The position numbers and the translations under genes were made by a program. Under the pieces are notes generated by a model. The model saw only the letters and a program-made list of their open reading frames with translations, did not search any database and had not been told where the DNA came from. Of a DNA stretch of 64,000 nucleotides, positions 12,693 through 22,900 are shown piece by piece. The stretch's first letter is position 1. Every line of letters starts with the position of its first letter. The stretch is from Lingula anatina (taxonomy: Eukaryota > Brachiopoda > Lingulata > Lingulida > Lingulidae). Location of the stretch: positions 1-64,000 of the forward strand of contig NW_019775665.1 of NCBI RefSeq assembly GCF_001039355.2. The letters are read 5' to 3'.

Positions 12693-13538
12693 GAGCATGA
12701 GCACAAGTGCTTACATGTTCGTCGCCATGGAGCCAACACACAGAACCACAATTATCACGTGGAACTTCAACTTCATTCTGCAGTTTGGTGTACTTGAATA
12801 GAAGTTAGATATCAGCTAAATATAAGAAAATACAGTGAGACCTGTTAATAATTTCTAATGTTTTTTTAATGAAAACAACTGTCGTTTTGGACAAGAAACG
12901 AATTTTCCTGGGGTAAACGACGATTTTCCCATACTTACCAATGGTTATTGAATCTATTCCGTCAAAGTAAGTCCACGCTATTTTTTTCATAAGTTTGTTT
13001 GTAATAATCTCGTACATGTAAGATTTGGATACATTTGAATCTGTATAGATAGGAAATGGGTTTAAGACAACTTAAGTCCCACATAACATTTAACGTAATA
13101 TTTACCATAGTGGATACCAGTAGAAAACTTGAAGGGTACCATGGTCTGATATATCACAGGAAATAAATATCCCCGAATTTAATCAATGATAAAATTAGAA
13201 CAAATTAAAATACCCTCAAATAAACAGAGAATGTTTAAAATGGTATAAAAACCCTTGCTGTGATAAACGATATCGCTGGCAAAATGATCAGGTATCATGT
13301 TTTACATGTAGGTATGACTAGATCATGATCATAAAAAATAAAGTTAGAGGTTCGATTGAACCCAAGTGTTCATATAATTCTAAAGCTAAAGCTTTATAAT
13401 TCTAAAGCTGTAATATTACACAAAGGTGTAACAAACGAAATAGGTCATAGAAATGTAATAGAGCAATTGATGAAAATATAAATGCTGTGTCAATACAATA
13501 ATCGAGCAATCGATAGAAATATAATTTCAAAACTTACT
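10927..13538 (-). CDS. Secreted four-EF-hand calcium-binding protein, copy B
   Basis: Minus-strand gene, 190 residues. Exons: 5' UTR ending at 13538 (donor GTAAGT), signal exon 12777-12715 with ATG at 12776, 12561-12416, 12029-11865, 11126-10927. Phases match copies A and C exactly (146 and 165 nt middle exons). The signal peptide is about 20 residues (starts MKLKFHVIIVV). Four complete EF-hand loops are present: DTNNDDIITVLE, DVDHNDEVTESE, DFTGDGVLTEDE and DTNGNGQLEEEE; the second and fourth are split by introns. A cysteine cluster follows loop four (ECVEACEKVC). The C-terminus is odd: about the last 15 codons run through a degenerate GGATAT-type hexamer repeat and give a Ser/Ile-rich tail not seen in copy C. 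Probable role: secreted Ca2+ binding, with matrix or biomineral use as a guess. Confidence 0.85.
12654..12688. repeat. (GA)n microsatellite in intron of copy B
   Basis: About 35 bp of GA dinucleotides, just downstream (on the minus strand) of the signal-exon donor. It is at the same position as the tracts in copies A and C. Confidence 0.9.
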
Positions 13539-13619
13539 TGTTAATGTTAATGTTCAAAACAGCAACAACTTGGAGTAGAGATCTGCGACAGAAATATCCA
13601 CAAAACAGGCTTCACGCGA

Positions 13620-14845
13620 GTCTTTTCATGAGAATTTCTAGTGAGAGCCACGTCAGCTGCTCACATACGGGGATTTGACGTACTCGACAAAAGGTGAAAG
13701 TACATTGTAAATGAACCCTTTAACAGTTTTCGTGCGACGTGACTGTCCGTCTTGGGAGAGTGAGGTCGAATTTGTTTTAGTCTGAAGGATATTTTGCTTA
13801 CGTAAAATTGTGTGAGAGCAATCTGTGTATCCTGTTTAAAGCATACAGATGTAATTAGGAAATTCTGTCGAGTAAAAAGGAAATTCTGTCCTGTTTAAAG
13901 CATATATATATTCTTGTTTATATATATATATATGGAATTCCCAACAGCATCTGATAAGGTCACGTACGACTATTGCCTGCATCACTTAATTACATGTTTA
14001 AAAACCCATGAAGACAAAAGACAACATGTAATAAATCAACAGAAATACAATAAAAAGCAGTAGTGGCTCATAAGCCTACCAGTATATCATCATGAAAATC
14101 GGAAAAAAAACAAGATTGCTCAACCCTTCCATCGTTTAATTGAAAAGTCGTTACATCAGCTCTTTAATACGGTTTGTGACAGATGTTATTTTGCACCTGT
14201 ACAAAATTATTCCTGGTAACCAGTCTTCCTGGAAAACCTGTTTTTCGTTACTATACAATTGACCATTATGTATTTCATACATATGAATATAATAAAAAAA
14301 GCATTTAATCATGCTGAGAAAGAATGTGACTGGTGAAGTCAAAAGTGTTTGGACGAAAGCAGTTAGTGTAACTGAACAGTTTATAATCTTTTTTTACATG
14401 TATATTACAACACTACTACACAGAACAATTTCTATCAGGTAATGTATTTAAGCCAACTCACTATATTTTAATATTTATGAACAATTAGCAGCCGTTTGTA
14501 CTGGACAATTTCTTCTTTGAACGCGTGAATTATCTACCTTTTCTCTAATAATATCTTCAAAATAGGAAGTGAAATGAAAAAAAAAACTGAATGAAACAAG
14601 TCTATTTAGTATCAGTGTTTGCAGTGTTAAAAAGCACTGTTATATATTGAAAGTCTGACACTATAAAACACCTAAAACACTTTAGTGCCATCGAGTCTAC
14701 CAGTATCTCTCGCTTCACAGTTAGCACGGAAAATGACACATTCGACACTTATGTTAATTTCTTTCAATTTACTGTGTTAGCTACTCAAATTTTAAGCCAC
14801 GTAAATCGTGTTCCAAAATCCCGCATCTTTTTGACCAATGTTGTG
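13620..14845. other. Upstream flank of copy B, no gene seen
   Basis: This aligns with the flank of copy A (GGTCACGTACGAC at about 13961 and 6392; ACATCAGC and TGTGACAGATGT blocks). Lower-quality alignment continues to the flank of copy C. The open frame at 14151-14342 has no support. Confidence 0.5.
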
Positions 14846-15309
14846 TATATTAGTAATTTGTTTGATTATGAGGTTTATTACAAAGGGATATAATAATGAA
14901 GACCTTTTAACCACCAAACTAATTTAATTTTTTTATAATTAGTAAATTGCTCGAGTGGAGTTGAACAAAATATTCTCAGACTGATGATTCACTATAATAT
15001 TTTCCTGTCATGAAGTCTTCTTAAAAACACGAACTGAAAAGGGAAGAAATGATGTTCAATAAAACAAGTATATTAACTAGACCAACCCAATGGCTGAACA
15101 TGCAAAAAAAAAAAAAAAAAAAAAAAATCGTGTTACATTGACTCTCATCGTCTGTTATTGAATTTGCGTGACTACATCGCATCATTCTTCTTTTAAACCA
15201 TGGTTATTAGGCTTTGGGGAGTTCAGTCTAATACTGCATACGTTAAATATTCCGACAAATATCTATCTATTTATCGATACACAAAATGAAGGAGTCACGC
15301 ATTCAAAAC

Positions 15310-15380
15310 TTACCAATTTTATGGCAAATATTGTGGTAGCTATTTACTCCAGCGTAGGGTCGTACTTTTTCAACATCTGA
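15310..15380 (-). other. Conserved candidate 3' exon in unit C
   Basis: It is bounded by an acceptor (TTTCAG at about 15374-15379) and a donor (GTAAGT at about 15308-15313). It would encode MLKKYDPTLE and a stop. It is near-identical to 9640-9730 but has the intact acceptor. No donor that would link it to the fourth EF-hand exon was found, so it may be an untranslated exon or fortuitous. Confidence 0.3.
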
Positions 15381-15775
15381 AATTGATTATACTTATCGAG
15401 TAGCAGTGTATATGATCGAATCATCATTATACAACATTCATTTTTGAGTTTGCTGTCACAAACGGCTTTAGTTTCCGAGTATTCATTAAAAAGTGTGATG
15501 TGCGTATTCGTCAGATGGCAGCACTGCGCATTCAAACGTGCTAACCTTCAGGGTTGCTTGTTCATAGTTTAGGTAAAGATCATCTGAATTTTTTCCAAAG
15601 GTGACATGTCTTTCGTATTTACATGTATCTGCTATTTGTCAGGTACTCAATTTCTAGTATTGATGAGCTAATCAAACGTTTTATATGAGATACATAGCTC
15701 CAACATGCTTAATTTCAAAGATTAAAAATGTCGTTGCTTTCGAAACGCCACCTATACGGATATGGCCGTACTTCG

Positions 15776-18449
15776 TTAAGTACGCGAAACAGTCCTACAA
15801 AGTAGTAAGTGCGAACTAGGTTTTTGTTTATATTCGTACTCGTACTTCATCGCCTGCGAAATCTTCCTAAAATTAAAACTCAAACAGACCTTTTCACACG
15901 CCTCGACACATTCGTCCATTTCTACCTGGCCATTGCCTGAAATAGAAACCAACAGTCATTTTATGGGATGTCGGATAATTCAAGCACAAGTCCCTACACT
16001 GACATTTAAGTTTAATGATATAAAAGAGGAAGAACCATACATATTATTAATATGACTTAGTCGAGTACTTTTTGTCACAAAATGAAGACTAACTCATACT
16101 TCAGGTATTTGAAGAACGCTGTTATGGCGGGGGTAAAAAGCACTTACCATTGGTATCTAGTGTCAATAAGTCAGACACTTCATCTTCTGTCAGTGCCCCG
16201 TCTCCATTAAAATCAACTATTTCAAAGAGTGCACTAGACCATAGCGGTTTAAATGTGGGATTCATTTTGACATTAAACTTCAGCATTTCACTTTCTGTGA
16301 CTTCCTTATTGTCTACAAAATGGAAGAATGTTGAGCATTATCGGTTAAGCATTGTTTTATTCCATGGCTTCGTACAATTATTCTTTCAGAGAAAGTTCAA
16401 TGTGTTCATAGTTTCGCCATACTTTTCATACTGTAGAAAATTAAAAAATACCCACTATCTCAATGCTATGAATATTGGCAAGGGCTGTTGTCAGTGACTT
16501 CATAATTCAAGGGTTTTTTGTGAAAATATTCTAAATTATACCACGAATTTGGTTATTATGCAACGTGTCATGTTAATTTTCAGGTATAATATCAAGTTTA
16601 TTTCAGAAAAATACAGTGACAAATTTCGGCTTTGTTGCGGTGTTATAACCGTTGCAGATAAGACATACTGCGTTACGGAAGTGACATGCTGCAACTTACG
16701 ATCAATGTCGGCAGAAGCCACGACAGCAGCCCATTCAGACACTGTGATAATATCGTCATTATTAGTGTCCGCGAACTGGCAAGCCATCCTCCCAATCTCC
16801 GCAGCTGTTAACTGAGGCTTTTCGCCATTTGTGGGAGCACAGTGACTAGAATGATTGAAATTAATTCAAATAATCTTTCTGCTGGGTATTTACAAATACT
16901 GTATGTACTGTGTTCAAGAAGATATGTACGCGTATTTCATTAAAAATGTCAAAACTGCAATGCTTATGTGTACGTTTTTCAAAATCACCCTTTTGATTGA
17001 AAGTACAACCATCCTACATTGTGATTGAATTTGGAAAAGTTTGAAAATCATGTCAGTTGGTTTTGATGCAACAGCAAATAAAATGCCGTGAGAGAGAGAG
17101 AGAGAGAGAGCATAAGCACAAGTGCTTACATGTTCGTCGCCATGAAGACAACACACAGAACCACGATTACCAACGTCAACTTCATTCTGCAGTTTGGTGT
17201 ACTTGAATAGAAGTTAGATATCAACTATATATATAAAAGTACAGTGAGACATGTTTATAATTTCTAATGTTTTTTTTTAATGAATTTTAATAAATTTTCC
17301 TGGGATAAAAGACGATTTCCCATACTTACCAATGATACCAATCTATTCCACATTAAAAGTAAGTCTATGTTTTTTCTAATGCTTTTTGTAATAATCTCTC
17401 ATTATTAATCTCTTAAGAGATTATTACGGGGGTATAACCATCTACGAAGGTCCATGTCGTTTGATGACAAGCACAGATTCCAGAATAATTACAATAATCG
17501 CTGTTTTGGTAGAAAAATGGAATTTATATTATTTCTCCGAGTTGTTTACAATATTTTGTTGGGAAACATTAATCTCATACGAACTACTATCGCTTTAAAT
17601 TTGACTTTTTATTACATTGTTCACACTTTCAGCTGATAATTGAACCTCAGAGTTTAAAGCGCAACTAAAAAACGCACTGTTGTGAAGATTTTGCACAAAT
17701 TATTCATTTTTGTATTTTCAATTCATGTAAAATGCAAAAGAAGGGGCCGATCCAGGATTATTTAAAGGTCCACGAATGCGAAGCCGACCCTCTCCCCCAA
17801 CCGTGGGGTTCACTGGGCCCCAAACCAAATTGGTATTTTAGAGGGCTAAAGGTGAAGATGAGGACCCCCCTTACCACCCCCCTCTAAATCCGCCACTGAA
17901 ATAAAAATCTTTGGCCACTGGATATAGTAGAATTTGTCTAGATAGGAAATGGGTTCAAGACAACGAGAGCCCCGCATATTTAACTTATATTTACTCAACT
18001 GGATGCCAGGGTACCATGGTCTGACACACAAGATACAACCCCCCCCCCCCCCCCCCCCCGTTAGATTATCTTCTAATAAATAAACGCATCAATGACAGTT
18101 CAAAACATATTTAAAAATCCCTCAAAATAAGCAGAGACTACGTATAAAATGGTACATAAATCCTTGCTGAGATAACCGATATCGACGACGAAATGATCAG
18201 ATATATAATTTAAATTAATAATTAATAATATAAATTTTTGTATGATTGATCATCAAAAATAAACTTTCGATTGGACTAAAGTGTTTATGTAATTCTAACA
18301 TGACACTCGTGGTAAAGCTGTTATATTACACAAAGTTTAAACAAGCGAAATAAGCCATAGAAATGTAATAGAACAATTGATGAAAAATAGAAATGTTGTT
18401 TTGTTACAATAATCGAGGAATCTCTTTGAATATGAATATAAAACTTACT
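15776..18449 (-). CDS. Secreted four-EF-hand calcium-binding protein, copy C
   Basis: Minus-strand gene, 175 residues. Exons: 5' UTR ending at 18449, signal exon 17186-17130 with ATG at 17185, 16845-16700, 16312-16148, 15936-15776. The signal peptide is about 18 residues (starts MKLTLVIVVLC). EF-hand loops are DTNNDDIITVSE, DIDHNKEVTESE, DFNGDGALTEDE and DTNGNGQVEMDE. Chelating positions 1, 3, 5, 9 and 12 are kept in loops one to three; loop four has Glu at position 9 as in B. Loop two has Lys at position 6 where A and B have Asp. The protein ends soon after the cysteine cluster, with a short basic tail ending SRT, unlike the extended tail of copy B. All introns are GT-AG with phases shared by A and B. 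This is the cleanest member of the array. Confidence 0.85.
17091..17110. repeat. (GA)n microsatellite in intron of copy C
   Basis: Twenty bp of GA, at the same position relative to the signal-exon donor as in copies A and B. Confidence 0.85.
17406..17423. repeat. Perfect 18-bp palindrome in intron 1 of copy C
   Basis: TAATCTCTTAAGAGATTA reads the same on both strands. It lies in intron 1 of copy C; unit B has only half of it (TAATAATCTCG). No function is implied. Confidence 0.6.
17741..17898. mobile_element. Small TIR element in intron 1 of copy C
   Basis: It begins GGGGCCGATCCAGGAT and ends in the complement of CAGTGGCGGATTTAGAGG. These ends match those of the 170-bp elements at 30504 and 58461 (CAGxGGCGGAT), though the interior differs. 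It is absent from the homologous intron of copy B. It is about 155 bp with no coding capacity, so MITE-like. Confidence 0.45.
18039..18060. repeat. Poly-C run
   Basis: An uninterrupted run of about 21-22 C in intron 1 of copy C. Confidence 0.85.
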
Positions 18450-18800
18450 TGTTGGTGCTAATTTTCAAAACCGCGATGACTAGGAGTGGAGTTCTCCGAC
18501 TGAAATATCTACTAGAAAGGCTTCGCTCGAGTCTTTTTCTGAGAAATTATAGTGAGAGACAAGTCACCTGCTAACATACGGGTATTTTGATGTACTCGAT
18601 GAAAGGTTAAAGCATACAAAAATGTATAGGACATTTTGAAAAGCAACGGATAAGGTCATAGAATGTCTGCCCGACAGCTGCCATCATCACTGGAAATTAA
18701 AATGCAGTAGTGGCACATACAGGTACCAGCATTTCATCATAAAAAATGTACATTTGGCATAAATGTAAAATTCATTGTTCCCATTCTGTTAGGAAAAAAT

Positions 18801-19809
18801 GAAAACGGTTTCGAACAAAGCTGATGTATTTTCTGACATATGTTTTCAAACAGCCACTGTTATATTTGTGGTTTTTGGATTTCTGCCAGGTCCGAACCAA
18901 ACTAGGTCTTATGATCCAAAAGGCAACAGCTGCTTTCGAGGACTACAAATACCTATACTATTGTATTTTATGTTTCAAAGAAGCCACCTGTTTCATTGTC
19001 AAATTTTAATCAACACTTACAAAACGGGAGTCAGATTTGTTAATGATTTATTGAGATTTAATAGGTACACTCCTATATTCGTTATATGTCTCTCGGTACA
19101 AAGATTTGTTTATTATTTATTGAGATTTAATAGGTACACTCCTATATTCGTTACATGTCTCTCGGTACAAACATTCGAGTGTTTTTCTTTTTCTCTTCTG
19201 TCTTTACTTGGCAAGATACAGATAGGTTAAGTTTTACTTCATTTGCACGTCACTTGTTAGTGTGCTATGCTAATATGGAAAAGACGATTCCAATATACAA
19301 GATATAATTCAAAAAGGTAAATAATCAGAATAGATACACTTTTATAAGTCATACGTTAATTAGATATTATATATCCTGGGTAGCTTTATGTTAAGAAATA
19401 TACGATAAATACGAGTTAAGGAAAAGTATAAAAAAAGTAAGGATTCCATGCGTTCCAAACTGAAACAAAAAAGCAACAGAATGCCATCAACCTGTTGAGT
19501 TTTTCAGTTGCTTCTTAAACAACTTTGTCCGTCAAGTATTATAGAGGCATTCTGGCACACCGACTTTGCTAACTACACGTGCAAACAGTTCAGTAAGCAG
19601 CCGAAGAATCGCACATAGGCAACTCCCTGCAGTCTTAATCGCTTTCACTTTCACTTTTATATTCTGTCCAATCAAACTGGAGAAAAAGAAAAGGATGAAC
19701 ACAAATTATCATAGATTGAGGGCCATTTTTAAAGGTATTACGGCGTTAATGTGTTGTGGTTTTAAAATATATTTGATAAGTGGTAAGATTTCACTGTCCA
19801 CAACTCTCA
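18801..19809. other. Intergenic; 69-bp tandem duplication
   Basis: Between the EF-hand array and the first repeat-protein gene. A 69-bp unit is duplicated at about 19032-19169 (ATTTATTGAGATTTAATAGG at 19046 and 19115, a few changes). The 143-codon plus-strand frame at 18799 gets its length partly from this duplication and resembles no protein known to me. Confidence 0.5.
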
Positions 19810-19815
19810 TTTATT
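19810..19815 (-). terminator. Poly(A) signal of the first repeat-protein gene
   Basis: AATAAA on the minus strand about 130 bp past the TAA stop at 19942-19944, at a sensible distance for a short 3' UTR. Confidence 0.45.
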
Positions 19816-19941
19816 TGCATAGACTCCTTTGCTACCTGCTGCAAAGTTATGGACCGCCGTTCAGCAACTGATATCACGTTTCCTTCTGTGTCACGATGTA
19901 CACTGACAAGGCATAAAAACAAAGTTCAATGAGACAACACA

Positions 19942-22900
19942 TTATCCGCCAGCAGATGGCGCGGGGCTTTCGGCACGATACGCAGGGCCAAACGATATAT
20001 TGCTGATCGCCGAGTTCCCAGTGAAAACCTGCGATACTACATCAATGACCACTCCGTCTGAGGTGTATCTTGTTATCAACACTTCCCGACGATCCCCTAC
20101 GGTAGATTCTTCCGTTATCGTATACCTGCCATCTGGAAACGTTTCTCGTGTGGTTGTGATCTCCCTTTGCGTCCCATCTGGTCCTGCTTCTACCCTGCGG
20201 CTGGTTGTGACCTGGGGGTTGGCGGTATTTGACGAGAGGGTGCGAGAGTTGGCGGTACTTGACGAGAGGGTACGAGAGTTGATGATATTAGACAAGATAG
20301 TACGAGAGGTATCAGTAGAGCTTGCGACATTTGCAGAGGTACCGCTTGTGTTCGAGTCACAGATTTCATTTCGTCTCGAGATCTCTGGTGGTAGGTTGGG
20401 ATCCTGTGTTGGAACAAATTCCGTTATGACACGGCAACGTCCGCCACTGCTGCTAGACAGAGGGATTTCTTCTTCCATACGACCAAGCACCTGGTTTTCG
20501 GCACCTCTTGTCACCGTTGATACAATTCGCCGACCGCCCTCAATCCTCTCCGTCCGAGTCACTGTCCGTGTCTCCCTTATCGTCTGCCCGGATAATGTTC
20601 CCCCTGAAACGACCTGCCCGCTTATCAAACTGGAGGAACCTGTTTGCCCAGCAATTGTTGCTGTCAGAGTTTGACCATTGCGACAACCAATGATGACTTC
20701 TCTCCCTGATGACGTCACCACCTCTCGCGGCAAAATCTCACTTGAAGTACATCCACGAATCAGAACCCGTCTTCCATTGCTTGTGAACACTTGTGATCCA
20801 GATATCCTCCCGCCGGTTATGATTATTTCTCTACTGGAAGTTGTTCCCGTTGTCGCAGTGCCTTGCCCACTGATTGAAACGGTTGTCCCCTCTGTCCTGT
20901 TACTGAGAATTTGACCATTTGCGCCAATTACCGAGAGACGAACCCCGGTCTGTCTTCCCCCGACCAATGTTACTTCACGAACATATGTCTTCCCCGCACT
21001 GTCTCGAGTTCTGGTCGTAGTAACCACCGTCAGGACTCCATTGATATCCAGTAAAGTCCTTCGCTCTATAGATCTCGAGATATTACGAACGAGTTCAGCC
21101 TCAGTGGTAGAGCTGCCACTCCCTTCAACGCGTCTGTCGATAACTTCACCATTTGCTCCAAGAAGGGTGGTGACCACTCTTCTAGTTGTGCCTCCTACAA
21201 CGGTCTCTTCCTGAACGTAAGTTCTCCCTGCGCTGTCCAGGGTCCTGGTTGTAGTCACCACAGTTAACACTCCATCGATGTCGAACAACGACCTACGCTC
21301 TATCGATATTGAAATATTACGGACTAGTGGAGTGGGCGTTGTTACGACTATGGCACTACCCTCCACTCGCCTGTCAATCACTTGGCCATCTGCTCCAATA
21401 ATTGTTATTATAACTGTAGTCCTTTGTCCTCCGACTACAGTTTCCTCTCGAACGAAGGATCTACCGGTACTGTCAACGGTTCTGGTTGTAGTTACTACAG
21501 TTACAATGCCATTGATGTCAGTTGACGTTCTTCGTTCTACGGATGTTGAAACATTACGAACTGGCGGAGTGGGGGTTGTTACCACGATGGTACTACCTTC
21601 TACTCGCCTGTCAATAACTTGGCCATTCGCTCCAATAATTGATATTATAACTGTAGTCCTTTGTCCTCCGACTACAGTTTCCTCTCGAACGAAGGATCGA
21701 CCGGTACTGTCAACAGTTCTGGTTGTAGTTACGACAGTTACAATGCCATTGATGTCNNNNNNNNNNNNNNNNNNNNNNNNNNNNNNNNNNNNNNNNNNNN
21801 NNNNNNNNNNNNNNNNNNNNNNNNNNNNNNNNNNNNNNNNNNNNNNNNNNNNNNNNNNNNNNNNNNNNNNNNNNNNNNNNNNNNNNNNNNNNNNNNNNNN
21901 NNNNNNNNNNNNNNNNNNNNNNNNNNNNNNNNNNNNNNNNNNNNNNNNNNNNNNNNNNNNNNNNNNNNNNNNNNNNNNNNNNNNNNNNNNNNNNNNNNNN
22001 NNNNNNNTCTTCCATACGACCAAGCACCTGGTTTTCGGCACCTCTTGTCACCGTTGATACAATTCGCCGACCGCCCTCAATCCTCTCCGTCCGAGTCACT
22101 GTCCGTGTCTCCCTTATCGTCTGCCCGGATAATGTTCCCCCTGAAACGACCTGCCCGCTTATCAAACTGGAGGAACCTGTTTGCCCAGCAATTGTTGCTG
22201 TCAGAGTTTGACCATTGCGACAACCAATGATGACTTCTCTCCCTGATGACGTCACCACCTCTCGCGGCAAAATCTCACTTGAAGTACATCCACGAATCAG
22301 AACCCGTCTTCCATTGCTTGTGAACACTTGTGATCCAGATATCCTTCCGCCGGTTATGATTATTTCTCTACTGGAAGTTGTTCCCGTTGTCGCAGTGCCT
22401 TGCCCACTGATTGAAACGGTTGTCCCCTCTGTCCTGTTACTGAGAATTTGACCATTTGCGCCAATTACCGAGAGACGAACCCCGGTCTGTCTTCCCCCGA
22501 CCAATGTTACTTCACGAACATATGTCTTCCCCGCACTGTCTCGAGTTCTGGTCGTAGTAACCACCGTCAGGACTCCATTGATATCCAGTAAAGTCCTTCG
22601 CTCTATAGATCTCGAGATATTACGAACGAGTTCAGCCTCAGTGGTAGAGCTGCCACTCCCTTCAACGCGTCTGTCGATAACTTCACCATTTGCTCCAAGA
22701 AGGGTGATGACCACTCTTCTAGTTGTGCCTCCTACAACGGTCTCTTCCTGAACGTAAGTTCTCCCTGCGCTGTCCAGGGTCCTGGTTGTCGTCACCACAG
22801 TTAACACTCCATCAATGTCGAACAACGACCTACGCTCTATCGATATTGAAATATTACGGACTGGTGGAGTGGGCGTTGTTACGACTATGGCACTACCCTC

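Larger units (their letters stand above)
9116..14845. repeat. Segmental tandem unit B (EF-hand array)
   Basis: Second tandem unit. It aligns with unit C through its left marker (9125-9440 against 14850-15060), a shared block at about 9450-9545 against 15140-15240, another at 9640-9730 against 15300-15390, the gene body, and the region upstream of the gene. It carries an insertion at about 9867-10770 that unit C lacks. Confidence 0.7.
14846..18800. repeat. Segmental tandem unit C (EF-hand array)
   Basis: Third tandem unit. It is marked at the left by 14850-15060 (match to 9125-9440 and 2790-3080) and at the right by 18640-18790 (match to about 6390-6540 and 7980-8000). Intron 1 of its gene carries additional material (about 17440-17935) not found in unit B. 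Unit C lacks the 0.9 kb element of unit B. Confidence 0.65.

Noticed and set aside
18799-19230. 143-codon plus-strand frame
   Set aside because: Partly produced by the 69-bp tandem duplication; no resemblance to a known protein and no splice support.
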